Source: Bin5 sp965208965
GTDB lineage: Bacteria > Chloroflexota > Anaerolineae > Caldilineales > Caldilineaceae
Assembly: GCA_965208965.1 (NCBI GenBank)
Contig: OZ242384.1
Coordinates: 310,001-374,000, forward strand
Direction: 5' to 3'
DNA length: 64,000 nucleotides
The notes under the pieces are model-generated. The model did not search any database and was not told the DNA's origin. It worked only from the letters and a program-made list of their open reading frames with translations. Below are positions 35,693 to 44,193 of this stretch, piece after piece (position 1 is the stretch's first letter; every line of letters begins with the position of its first letter). A program made the position numbers and the translations under genes.

Positions 35693-36913
35693 CTACCTTG
35701 AATCCCGGTGCTGTATCCGGTTTTGCCCGATCTCCATTGCCCGTTTCCTGCTCTTCCTGGTTTCCCGGGTCTGTTTCCGATACTGTCCGGTCCTCAATGG
35801 CTGCCTCCTGCTCTGACCGGTTGCCTCTGCGTCTGTTTCCCGCTCCATCCGTGTTCCCGCTTCTCTTGCCTGCTCTGCCTGTCTGCGTTTGTCGTTTTCG
35901 CTCTCAGAGATCTTTTTGACTCTGCGTCTCAGCGCCTTGACATAACTGAGCTGCTCGTGCAGGGCTTCCTGCGGATTTTTCTGGGTGGGGCAGACATATT
36001 CGCCAGAAGGAACGGTTCTCACACCGACCGGGAGCCCGGTGAATGGCTGGCCGGTCATCGGGTCGTAAGGGGCCTCGGACACGTGCGCCAGACGGGACAG
36101 CGTGTTCTCAAGATCTTCCTGCACTTCTTCCAACTTTGCGGCGACCGCGGGAAGACCGGGATGGCCGGGCTTTCCACGGACATAGTCAAACAGACCATCG
36201 TCCACTTCCTCCAGGAAGGCTTGCCTGTCTTCGACGTGCTGAAGGCCGAAACGGAGCCGCCCTTTTTCGTTCAGGATGACCTTGGGTGGGTCGTCGCGCG
36301 TGAACGGTTCTGTGAAGCGGGCGAAGCCCTGCTCGACGAAGGACTCGCGGCGGAACCGGTCCCGCATGACCCTGATGTCGTCAGTTGCTTCGAGGACTTC
36401 AAGGTCGGTCTGCACGTCAAGGCGTGCGGCGGCCTCGGCCCGGATCTCTTCGGCGCGGATGATCTCCATCTCCTCGTTGGCGAAGCGGCGGAGCTCGATC
36501 AGCGTCTTGGCGGCGCGGGACAGGGCGTTGAGTCCGGCGGGCGTGGGGTCTTTTTCGGCCAGCCGCCGCATGTAGTCCACTATGTGATCGATAGGTTCTT
36601 TCAGATGTTCGGGCATACGCTTGTCGCGGCGTACGGCGGTGGCGGAGTTCTTACCGCCCGCGGCGCGCCACTCATGGGCCTGGTCGGGCGGCGCGCCGTG
36701 GGCGAGGCAGTAGCCGTCGTATTGCTCGAGAGCGACTCCCCGGCAGGGGGAGCCGTCCTTTCTGGTTCCTTTGCAGAGCGTTTTGGCCACAGGTATAGTC
36801 CTCCCTGGCTCGTGGATGCCACCGGTTGTGTGTCCGGATGGCTGGGAATGTGGTTGGTCCGGCTCCTCGTCCTCCTTGATAATCTTCGTGCGCCCGTGAG
36901 TTCGTTTGCTCAT
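35693..36913 (-). CDS. phage-like zinc-knuckle protein, unknown function
   Basis: From ATG 36913 the protein has 406 residues. Near the start is C47-x9-C57-x11-C69-x2-H72 within KTLCKGTRKDGSPCRG and YCLAHGAPP, like the C/C/C/H knuckle followed by HGG in small proteins of phages and prophages. Residues 100-160 and 270-330 are charged and predicted helical (HIVDYMRRLAEKDPTP, RAAKTLIELRRFANEE). The C-terminal 70 residues are very rich in R, K, Q and E. A terminase-small-subunit-like or DNA-binding role is possible but not shown. No other phage gene is near. The gene is bracketed by copies A and B of repeat family 1. Confidence 0.7.
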   Translation of the reverse strand: MSKRTHGRTKIIKEDEEPDQPHSQPSGHTTGGIHEPGRTIPVAKTLCKGTRKDGSPCRGVALEQYDGYCLAHGAPPDQAHEWRAAGGKNSATAVRRDKRMPEHLKEPIDHIVDYMRRLAEKDPTPAGLNALSRAAKTLIELRRFANEEMEIIRAEEIRAEAAARLDVQTDLEVLEATDDIRVMRDRFRRESFVEQGFARFTEPFTRDDPPKVILNEKGRLRFGLQHVEDRQAFLEEVDDGLFDYVRGKPGHPGLPAVAAKLEEVQEDLENTLSRLAHVSEAPYDPMTGQPFTGLPVGVRTVPSGEYVCPTQKNPQEALHEQLSYVKALRRRVKKISESENDKRRQAEQAREAGTRMERETDAEATGQSRRQPLRTGQYRKQTRETRKSRKRAMEIGQNRIQHRDSR

Positions 36914-37318
36914 AAACGCGAAGGCCCGGACAGGTGATAGAACGGATCTATCACGAGACCAGACCTCGTGGTAACCACCGGCGTGCTTTTTTGCTTCTTG
37001 GGGACACACCGGTGGATCAATATCGATTTCGGCTAGAGTATAGCACAAACTTTCCGCCAATGCAACCCCCTTTTCGGAAATTGGGGGAAGTTCAGATTTG
37101 GGGTGGGAACAGTCTGGCAAGGAATCAGGGGCGGTTGGAATTGGTCACGGTTTCTGGAGAGAGGCAGGGTAGGTGCAACGGCGAGGAGAGAGTGGAGAGG
37201 AGTGAGGAGTGAGTTTGAGGCGGAGGAGGCGTGGCTGGGGGCGCGAGGGCAGGGGCGAGGCGGAACGGCAGTGGTCAGTGGCGGCGGGGCTGGGCGGACC
37301 TTTTGTAAGGGGCCGCTC
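36914..37318. other. 405-base intergenic region with repeat copies
   Basis: No gene is supported. It holds the leader of the 35693-36913 gene, repeat family 1 copy B (37180-37213), a GTGGTCAGTGG motif near 37271 and a truncated family-2 copy (37301-37320) directly after the ComM gene stop. Confidence 0.75.
37180..37213. repeat. dispersed repeat, family 1, copy B
   Basis: The 34 bases match copy A (35111-35144) exactly by eye. Downstream it continues as TTTGAGGCGGAGGAGG and later GGGGGCGCGAGGGC, which copy C also shows in modified form. Together with copy A it flanks the zinc-knuckle gene as direct repeats about 2.07 kb apart. Confidence 0.8.
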
Positions 37319-37320
37319 CT
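37301..37320. repeat. dispersed palindromic repeat, family 2, partial copy
   Basis: TTTTGTAAGGGGCCGCTCC matches the reverse complement of the right arm of 39006-39036 (TTTGTAAGGGCAGACC) for its first half. It touches the stop codon of the ComM gene. Similar GGTTTCAAA(CA)GGGGCCGCT pieces occur at 8536-8553 and 11734-11750. Confidence 0.4.
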
Positions 37321-38845
37321 AGGCCATGAAGCGCGGTCGATACTGTAGGGCTTCGGCCAGATGGGGTGTGTCGATGTCTTCTTCACCGGCGAGGTCAGCA
37401 ATTGTGCGAGCCAGTTTGAGGACGCGGTGATAGGCGCGGGCGCTGAGGTCCATCTGCCGGACGGCGGCCTGCATCAGGTTTTTGCCGTTCTCTTGCAGTT
37501 GACAGTAACGCTGGACCTCGGCCGGACCCATGTCGCCGTTGACGACGATGTGGGCCTTGTTCTGCTGCTCGAAGCGGGTCTGCTGACGCGCGCGCGCCTG
37601 TTCTACACGGCGGCGGACGTGGGCGGAGGGCTCTCCGGCATCGAGGCCGGAAAGCTTTTGGAAGGGAACGCGGGCGACGTCGACGTGCAGGTCGATTCGG
37701 TCGAGCAGGGGGCCGCTGATGCGGCCCTGGTAGCGCTGAACGGTGGACATGGAGCAGGAGCAGGGCTTGCGCTCGTCTCCGTAGAAGCCGCAGGGACAGG
37801 GGTTCATGGCGGCCACGAACATGAAGTTGGCCGGGAATGAGAGGGTACCCGAGGCGCGGCTGATGGTAACGATTTTGTCTTCGAGGGGCTGGCGAAGGCT
37901 CTCCAGGTTTTTGGAGCCGAACTCAGGCAGCTCGTCGAGGAAGAGGACGCCGCGGTGGGCGAGGCTGATCTCACCGGGGCGGGGCATGGTACCGCCGCCA
38001 ACCAGGCCGGCGTGGCTGATGGTATGGTGCGGCGCGCGGAATGGGCGGGCGCGGATCAGGGGGCCGGCGCCGTCGAGTTCGCCGGCTACAGAGTAGATGC
38101 GGGTGATCTCAAGGGACTCGGACAGGGTGGCTACGGGCAGGATCGAGGGAAGGGCACGGGCCATGAGGGTTTTGCCGCTGCCCGGCGGGCCAACCAGGCG
38201 GACATTGTGGCTGCCGGCACAGGCGATTTCGAAGGCGCGCTTGGCGTGCTCCTGCCCGCGAACGTCTTGAAAATCGACTGCGTAGACTATATCCTCTCCG
38301 GCGTCGAAGGCGGTCGCGCTCTGGGGAGGTATCTCCTCCTGCCCTGACAGATGGGCCACGATGTCGTTGAGATGCCCGACCGGAAAGACGTCGATTCCTT
38401 CGACGAGAGCGGCTTCGGATGCGTTCGGTTGGGGCACGAACAGGCGCCGGAAGCCGGCTTTTTGCGCCATTGCCGCCATTGAGAGGGCGCCGTTTACGTG
38501 ACGCACGGATCCGTCCAAGCTCAGTTCGCCGACGACCAAAGCGTCGTCCATTTCGGCCAGCACCTGGCGGGTGGCGGCCATGATGCCGAGGGCGATGGGC
38601 AGGTCGTAAGCGGGGCCTTCTTTACGAAGGTCGGCCGGGGCCAGGTTGACTGTCAGGCGATGTTGGGGAAAGTGGAATCCGCTGTTGGCGATGGCGGAAC
38701 GAACGCGTTCGCCGCTTTCGCGTACGGCGGCGCTGGGCAAACCGACGACGGTCAGCCGCTCCAGTCCGTTGGTGATATCGACTTCAACTTCGATCTGTTC
38801 AGCATCCAATCCTACAATTGCACAGCTTCTCACTCTGGCGAGCAT
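37319..38845 (-). CDS. comM: YifB/ComM family Mg-chelatase-like AAA+ ATPase
   Basis: From ATG 38845 (GGAGG five bases upstream) the protein has 508 residues, the normal length. An N-terminal Lon-protease-like fold (MLARVRSCAIVGLDAEQIEV, RESGERVRSAIANSGFHFP) precedes the AAA+ domain with Walker A GPPGSGKT (219-226), Walker B VLFLDELPEF and the four-cysteine PCPCGFYGDERKPCSC insert. ComM is a hexameric branch-migration helicase in natural transformation and recombination; the same role is expected here. It stands alone on the minus strand between repeat-rich regions. Confidence 0.96.
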   Translation of the reverse strand: MLARVRSCAIVGLDAEQIEVEVDITNGLERLTVVGLPSAAVRESGERVRSAIANSGFHFPQHRLTVNLAPADLRKEGPAYDLPIALGIMAATRQVLAEMDDALVVGELSLDGSVRHVNGALSMAAMAQKAGFRRLFVPQPNASEAALVEGIDVFPVGHLNDIVAHLSGQEEIPPQSATAFDAGEDIVYAVDFQDVRGQEHAKRAFEIACAGSHNVRLVGPPGSGKTLMARALPSILPVATLSESLEITRIYSVAGELDGAGPLIRARPFRAPHHTISHAGLVGGGTMPRPGEISLAHRGVLFLDELPEFGSKNLESLRQPLEDKIVTISRASGTLSFPANFMFVAAMNPCPCGFYGDERKPCSCSMSTVQRYQGRISGPLLDRIDLHVDVARVPFQKLSGLDAGEPSAHVRRRVEQARARQQTRFEQQNKAHIVVNGDMGPAEVQRYCQLQENGKNLMQAAVRQMDLSARAYHRVLKLARTIADLAGEEDIDTPHLAEALQYRPRFMA

Positions 38846-39005
38846 CAGCTCCTCCGTCGAGGGATAACGAGGCGGCGGACTATCCAAATTTGAACCGGGC
38901 TCGTTGGCGGTTCCAAAGGCCCGGCGCTTTCAGTGTAGCCAAACACGGCCACCAGAGCAACCACCAGGGTTACTCCATCGATGGCGCGACGCTAATTCAG
39001 CGGCC

Positions 39006-39036
39006 AAAGGGCAGCCACAGGGTCTGCCCTTACAAA
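39006..39036. repeat. dispersed palindromic repeat, family 2, copy 3
   Basis: AAAGGGCAGCCACAGGG followed by TCTGCCCTTACAAA. GGGCA and TGCCC form the stem. It lies just beyond the stop codon of the 39041-39901 isomerase gene. It aligns with copies at 7544-7575 and 10573-10607. Confidence 0.6.
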
Positions 39037-39040
39037 CAAT

Positions 39041-39901
39041 CTATTGGCTGAGACCAGCCAGTTGCCAGGACCGTTTCAGAGAATTGGCTGCGGCCTGGGC
39101 AGCGTCTGCGGGCGCGAGGTCGCGAATGCGCTGGCTGAAGGGCTCGACGGTAACCGGGCCGTCGTAGCCGATGGCGTCGAGCGCCTGCAGAAAGCCGGCG
39201 ATGTCGGTGAGGCCGGTTTCAGCCGGCAGCGTGCGCTCGAAGTCTATCTGCTCGTCTGCGCTGCGACCGGCAACGGCATCGTTGACGTGGACATTCACGA
39301 CCTGCTCGTTAGTGAGGTTGCGTACCGCTGTGACATCCGTGTGGCTGGTGAAGAGGTGGAAGATGTCCACGAGCAGACCGACTTCTCCTGTACCGAGATC
39401 TTCACCGAGTTGTTGGGCAGCCTCCATCGTGTGGATGAAGGGGTACTTTTTTTCATCACGCAGGGTTTTGGGGCCGACCCATTCCAGCCCGAAACGGATA
39501 CCGTGATCGGCCAGGATTCGGGCGACCGGCCGCAGGCGGGCGAGGTGGAATTCGTAGTTCTCTTCCCAAGTACGCTCGTCATCGGCGGGTGCGATAAAGG
39601 TAGATGTACGGACGGCTCCGAGAGATCTTGCCAGCTCGGCCAGGGCGGGAAATTCGACCAGCCCTTGCCGCCAGCTGTCCTCGTCGGCGCGGTAGGGAAA
39701 AGGAAAGGTCCAAATTCCGAACTGCAGGCCATTGCGGGCCATCTGTTCGCCGATTGCGTCGGCGCCTTGTGCGGCTGCAATTTGCTGAAGTTCAGCGATC
39801 GACACATCGAGACCGCCAAATCCGTAGCGGACGGCCAGTTGGACGGCTTCACTGAAGGGCACGTTGATGCCCAGTGGTCCGGGGCTGAAGTTCGGGAACA
39901 T
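39041..39901 (-). CDS. sugar phosphate isomerase/epimerase (AP-endonuclease-2-like TIM barrel)
   Basis: The protein has 286 residues. Typical family elements are FGLEWVGPKTLRD, VGLLVDIFHLFTSH and VNVHVNDAV, with the metal-binding H and D/E residues spaced as in xylose-isomerase-like barrels. The C-terminus ends GPVTVEPFSQRIRDL. The reaction is probably an aldose-ketose isomerisation or epimerisation of a sugar or inositol; the substrate is not clear. It stands alone on the minus strand. A second, distant member lies at 43236-44129. Confidence 0.88.
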   Translation of the reverse strand: MFPNFSPGPLGINVPFSEAVQLAVRYGFGGLDVSIAELQQIAAAQGADAIGEQMARNGLQFGIWTFPFPYRADEDSWRQGLVEFPALAELARSLGAVRTSTFIAPADDERTWEENYEFHLARLRPVARILADHGIRFGLEWVGPKTLRDEKKYPFIHTMEAAQQLGEDLGTGEVGLLVDIFHLFTSHTDVTAVRNLTNEQVVNVHVNDAVAGRSADEQIDFERTLPAETGLTDIAGFLQALDAIGYDGPVTVEPFSQRIRDLAPADAAQAAANSLKRSWQLAGLSQ

Positions 39902-40012
39902 GGTTAACTCCTAACGAGAGCCTGGTGTGCGGGTCTTCGAAATCTCAGCAGGCGTCTTCTTCCTTATTGAATTATGAAGAGACAGGCATACCGGCGCCGA
40001 ACGTTCGGCGGA

Positions 40013-41491
40013 TTACGGATTCCCCGCTGCCTGTTTTCGGCTGCGCAGCCCCAGGCTGGTGGTAATTCCTACAAGACCGGCCAAGGCAATTATGAGAAAG
40101 ACCTGCTGGTAGGCCTCGATGATGGGCAGGCCGCGCTCCAGGGCGTTGTACAAAAGGACGCCGGCCAGCGCGGTGCCGATGGCGACGCCGACGAAGCGAA
40201 TCATACTATAGACGCCGGCGGCCGTCCCCATCTCCTCCTCATCTGTTTCGGACATAGCGGCCTGGTGAAGGGCGGCGAGCATGGCGCCAACGCTGAGCCC
40301 CTGCAGTGCCAGCAGGGCGAGTATCAGTCCAATGTGTGCGGAGGCCGAAAGTTGGGAGAAGAGAAAGACGGCAAGCGCCTGTCCGCTCAGGCCGAAGAGA
40401 ACCGGCCAGCGACTGCCCCAGCGGTCGGCAGCCAGGCCGCCGAAGCGCACCATCACCGTCATGGCTCCGGGGTTGATGGTCAGGATCAGGCCGAGATATC
40501 CGGGACTGAGGTCGTGGATATCGACGAGATAGAGCGGAATGAGAAAGCTGGAGCCGCCCATAACGAACATGCGCATGGAGGCGCAGAGGGAGGCTGAGCT
40601 GAAGTTGCGGTAGCGAAAGAGATTCAGATTGACGAACGGTTCGGCGCGGCGCTTCTCCCAGACGAGGAAGGCGACGAAACAGAGGAGTAATGCGCCCAAC
40701 AGGCGCCAGTCCTGCAGCGGGGCCACGCCGGTGATGGGCCGGCTGGAGAGATAGAAGAGTCCCATGGTCAGCGCGCCGGCGAGCAGAAGGACTCCGGGCC
40801 AGTCGAAGGTGCGCCAGAAGCGGGGCCGCACATTGCTGAGGCCGGCGGGAACCCAGAGTTTTACAGCGAACAGGCCGAGGAGGCCGAGAAGAACCGCCGG
40901 TCCGAAGGCAGCCCGCCACCCCCAGGCATCGACAAGGAACCCGGCGAAAAATGGGCCAATGGCAGCTGTCAGCGGTCCGATTGAACCCCAGGTGCCCAGC
41001 GCTTTGCCTCTTTCTCCTTCGCGGAAGATGGTAGCGATGAAGGCCATGCCGAGAGGCATAATGCCTGCGATGCCTAATCCCTGGACGGCGCGGCCAATCA
41101 TTAGCCATGTCAGATTGGTCGCGAAGAAGGCCATTGCCGAGCCGGCGGAGAAGATAGCGATACCGGCCAGGATGAGGCGGCGGCGACCAACGCCGTCGCT
41201 CAGGCGGCCGTAGACAGGCATCAGGATCATGTAGGGCAAGGTGAATGCGCTGGAGGTCCAGGCGACGACGTCGGCGCTCATGGCGAACGAGTCGCGCAGG
41301 ACAGGGAGGGCCACCCGGCTCATGGATGAACTGAGAGGCATGATCGTCGATGGGATCATCAGCGCATAGAGAATCATCCAAGCCTGCTGAGAGGGCAAAG
41401 CAGGCCCTGTGGCAGGAACCGGATCGTTTTCAGTAACGTTTTTTCTTCGTATGCCAATCCGACGGAGGATTGGAATGGGGGTGCTTTCCAC
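40013..41491 (-). CDS. MFS transporter, 14-TM DHA2-like (multidrug/polyol exporter type)
   Basis: The protein has 492 residues from GTG 41491, with a basic start and about 14 hydrophobic segments. Motif A is clear as GRLSDGVGRRRLIL between helices 2 and 3, and WGWRAAFGPAVLLGL follows helix 6. The family exports drugs or small metabolites by proton antiport. The C-terminus is short and basic (SRKQAAGNP). It stands alone, with no regulator next to it. Confidence 0.92.
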   Translation of the reverse strand: MESTPIPILRRIGIRRKNVTENDPVPATGPALPSQQAWMILYALMIPSTIMPLSSSMSRVALPVLRDSFAMSADVVAWTSSAFTLPYMILMPVYGRLSDGVGRRRLILAGIAIFSAGSAMAFFATNLTWLMIGRAVQGLGIAGIMPLGMAFIATIFREGERGKALGTWGSIGPLTAAIGPFFAGFLVDAWGWRAAFGPAVLLGLLGLFAVKLWVPAGLSNVRPRFWRTFDWPGVLLLAGALTMGLFYLSSRPITGVAPLQDWRLLGALLLCFVAFLVWEKRRAEPFVNLNLFRYRNFSSASLCASMRMFVMGGSSFLIPLYLVDIHDLSPGYLGLILTINPGAMTVMVRFGGLAADRWGSRWPVLFGLSGQALAVFLFSQLSASAHIGLILALLALQGLSVGAMLAALHQAAMSETDEEEMGTAAGVYSMIRFVGVAIGTALAGVLLYNALERGLPIIEAYQQVFLIIALAGLVGITTSLGLRSRKQAAGNP

Positions 41492-42111
41492 GCAGTAGAC
41501 CTTTTCGATCGGAGCGCGAGATTCCGGCCTGGCGGCCCGATTCTTTAGCGGTTCAGGCTGGCTTATCTATCATACCCGCAGAGGGCGCAATGGGTAAATG
41601 CGTTGCAACATTGTTGCGTTCGTGCGGGGCGGCGACAAAGGCGAGGAGGGAGTGGAGAGGAGAGAGGAATGAGATTGAGGGGGAAGGTGGAGAGAACGGT
41701 GTAGATGGGGGTGCGAGGGCGAGGGCACGGTCTAGCCGTGCGTTTCGGGCAGCCGCCCAAGAGATTAACGCGATAAGATGCGACTGCCCTGGCAGGTGGC
41801 GGCATTGACAAAACGAGAATGGCGTGCCAAGATTCAGATACCAATACAGAACTCATCGACACTGATTGCAGGCGAGAAGATTAACCGGCAGTTGAACCAC
41901 CCTGAAAAACCTGGTGGCCCGACTTTAGTCGGTCTGCAGGGCGCTGCACGCCGATGAAATCGCGCGCGCCCAGCCTGTGGTTTGCCCTGTCTCTTGACAA
42001 TGCGGCGCTCGCAGGACGGATTGCGCGTCGCCGTTGCAACAGGTCAAGCTATTGGCGGCGGGCAGACAGGGAGCCCACTGACTTGCCAGTCTCAGCAAAG
42101 GATACGCCCAC
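41492..42111. other. 620-base intergenic region with repeat family 1, copy C
   Basis: No gene is supported. It holds copy C of repeat family 1 (41640-41673) and a purine-rich stretch after it. The final part carries the leader of the Zn-dehydrogenase gene with AAAGGA before its ATG. Confidence 0.7.
41640..41673. repeat. dispersed repeat, family 1, copy C
   Basis: GGCGAGGAGGGAGTGG then AGAGGAGAGAGGAATGAG, four changes from copies A and B. It continues as ATTGAGGGGGAAGG and GGGGGTGCGAGGGC, parallel to the extension of copy B. The repeat unit is therefore nearer 90-100 bases than 34. Confidence 0.75.
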
Positions 42112-43122
42112 ATGAAAGCAATGATGTTCCGCGGCCCTTGGAATATGCCGGTGGAGGAGCTGGACGAACCTATGCCGTCGGCCGGAAAGGTCGTTGTTGA
42201 GGTCGAGGCCGTGGGCATCTGCGGCTCGGACGTTCACGGGTTCACGGGCAAGAGCGGCCGCCGCACGCCAGGCATTGTTATGGGCCATGAGTTCGCGGGC
42301 ACGATCGGCGAGCTGGGGCCGGAAGTGGAGGGCTACGCCACCGGCGACGGTGTCGTGGTGATGCCACTCTATACGGTTGCAGCAGGCGCAGATCCGTATC
42401 CGATAAACCTGTCTCCCGACAGGCGCCTGACGGGCATGAACGAGCACGGCGCCTATGCGCAACGCGTTGCCGTGCGAAAAGAGCAACTGTTTCCCAAGCC
42501 CGCCAATCTAAGCTGGCAACGGGCTGCTCTGTGCGAACCGATGGCGGTCACTCTGCACGCCGCCCGTATTACGCCCATAAACCCCATGCAGAAGGTCGCC
42601 GTCGTTGGCGCGGGGCCTATCGGTCTGTTGACGATGCTGGCAGCGCGTTTGAAAGGGGCGGGAACTGTCATCGTCGTTGATCAGTCTGTTCACAGACTTG
42701 AACTGGCCGAGGAGCTGGGAGCAGACGCCGTCATCAACGTGGACGAGACTGACGCGGCCGCGACGATCCGAGAGATGACGGACGGCGGCGTCGACGCGGC
42801 GTTTGAGGCCGTGGGCATCAGTCCGACGGCGCAACTTTCGGTTGAAGCAACGCGCAACGGGGGCAACGTAACCTGGATCGGGAACAATGCTCCGATGGTC
42901 GAGGTAGACATGCAGAGTATCGTCACGCGTGAGATGAGCGTGCGCGGCTCCTATGGGTTTGACGAGACTGATTTTGCATCGGCAATCGAAGCACTTTCCT
43001 CCGGCCGGCTGAATGTGGATCCGCTGGTAGAGAGGGTTGCCTCGCTGGAAGAAGGGCCAGAGATATTTCGCAGCCTGGCCGCCGGTGAGACCGACCTCGT
43101 CAAGATCATTTTGAAACCGTAG
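42112..43122 (+). CDS. zinc-type alcohol/polyol dehydrogenase lacking the structural zinc cysteines
   Basis: The protein has 336 residues. The catalytic zinc ligands are C37 (GICGSDVHG) and H59-E60 (MGHEFAG), and the Rossmann motif is VVGAGPIGLLTMLA. The lobe that normally carries four cysteines instead reads MPLYTVAAGADPYPINLS, so the structural zinc is probably absent. That subgroup includes sorbitol- and other polyol-type dehydrogenases. It is followed by the isomerase-like gene at a 113-base gap and by the phosphohexomutase, all on the plus strand. Confidence 0.9.
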   Translation: MKAMMFRGPWNMPVEELDEPMPSAGKVVVEVEAVGICGSDVHGFTGKSGRRTPGIVMGHEFAGTIGELGPEVEGYATGDGVVVMPLYTVAAGADPYPINLSPDRRLTGMNEHGAYAQRVAVRKEQLFPKPANLSWQRAALCEPMAVTLHAARITPINPMQKVAVVGAGPIGLLTMLAARLKGAGTVIVVDQSVHRLELAEELGADAVINVDETDAAATIREMTDGGVDAAFEAVGISPTAQLSVEATRNGGNVTWIGNNAPMVEVDMQSIVTREMSVRGSYGFDETDFASAIEALSSGRLNVDPLVERVASLEEGPEIFRSLAAGETDLVKIILKP

Positions 43123-43235
43123 ACGAAACGGACGGATGTGATAGGCGCAAAATCAGCGTGCGTACTTGTCCGATCCGTGAACAGTGTGATTGACTGAATA
43201 CGGTGACAACCACGCTTTCAACCCTATGAAATCCT

Positions 43236-44129
43236 ATGAAGATCGCAGCGTTTCCCAAGTGCTATCTGGACGACATATCCCTTCACCGCACGATGTCGGT
43301 CTTCGACTGGATCGAGCAGGCGGGCGAGCTTGGCGCGGAGGGGTTGGAGATGTACGAGGGATTTTTCTGGAGTCTGGACGACGCTTATATCAGTGCAGTT
43401 GGCGAGGCGATCGAGAGCGCCGGATTCGCCATGCCAATGCTGTGCTGTTCACCCGATTTCACCGACCCTGACCCCGGAGAGCGGCAGCGGGCGGTCGAAC
43501 GTGAAGCGGTGATGATCGGAATCACCCGAAAGCTGGGAGGTCCTGGCGCAGTCTGCCGCGTGCTCTCGGGACAAAGGCGGCCGGGCGTTTCTGTCGAACA
43601 GGGGCTGGAGTGGGTGGTGGAGTGCATCGAAGAGTGCATTGCAGTTGCAAAGGAGCATGATGTCGTCCTTGGGCTTGAGAACCACTACAAGGACGGTTAC
43701 TGGCAGTACCCGGAATTTGCGCAGAGAATGGAGACTTTTGTAGAGTTGCTTAGGGCCATTCCGGAGCGGACACATTTCGGCGTCCAATTTGACCCGTCGA
43801 ATGCGCTGGTCGCGGGGGACGATCCGGTTGCGTTGTTGCGCCTGGTCGCGGACCGGGTGGTGACGATGCACGCCAGCGACCGTTACCTGGATGAAGGAAC
43901 GACACTGGAAGAGGTGCTCTTGCCCAACGGCCTGATCGGGTATCCTGATAAGATGCAGCACGGCATAACCGGGCAGGGAAGCAACGACTATGACACCATT
44001 TTTTCGATCCTGCGAGACCAAGGATTCGAGGGCTGGGTCAGTATTGAGGACGGCATTAACGGCATGGAAGAGATGCGACAGAGTATCGAGTTTCTGAAGC
44101 GGAAGCGCGCCCAGTATTTCGAACAGTAG
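43236..44129 (+). CDS. sugar phosphate isomerase/epimerase (TIM barrel)
   Basis: The protein has 297 residues. The start MKIAAFPKCYLDDISLH is followed by LGAEGLEMYEGFF, VVLGLENHYKDGYW, FGVQFDPSNALVAG, VVTMHASDRYL and WVSIEDGINGMEEM: the E, D, H, E ligand order expected of an AP-endonuclease-2-like metal site. It is only distantly similar to the 39041-39901 product. It may act on the product of the neighbouring dehydrogenase. No clear Shine-Dalgarno is seen before the ATG. Confidence 0.88.
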   Translation: MKIAAFPKCYLDDISLHRTMSVFDWIEQAGELGAEGLEMYEGFFWSLDDAYISAVGEAIESAGFAMPMLCCSPDFTDPDPGERQRAVEREAVMIGITRKLGGPGAVCRVLSGQRRPGVSVEQGLEWVVECIEECIAVAKEHDVVLGLENHYKDGYWQYPEFAQRMETFVELLRAIPERTHFGVQFDPSNALVAGDDPVALLRLVADRVVTMHASDRYLDEGTTLEEVLLPNGLIGYPDKMQHGITGQGSNDYDTIFSILRDQGFEGWVSIEDGINGMEEMRQSIEFLKRKRAQYFEQ

Positions 44130-44193
44130 AAGCGTTGGAGCCAAGAGCGAGAGAGCGTTCTCGCCGGAATCGCAGTGCCGCGGAGGATGAGAG

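Noticed and set aside
35708..36937. Plus-strand open frame of about 409 codons opposite the zinc-knuckle gene
   Set aside because: The minus frame has the Cys/His knuckle and a natural charged helical composition. The plus frame has no recognisable feature and starts in low-complexity Pro/Leu/Ser.
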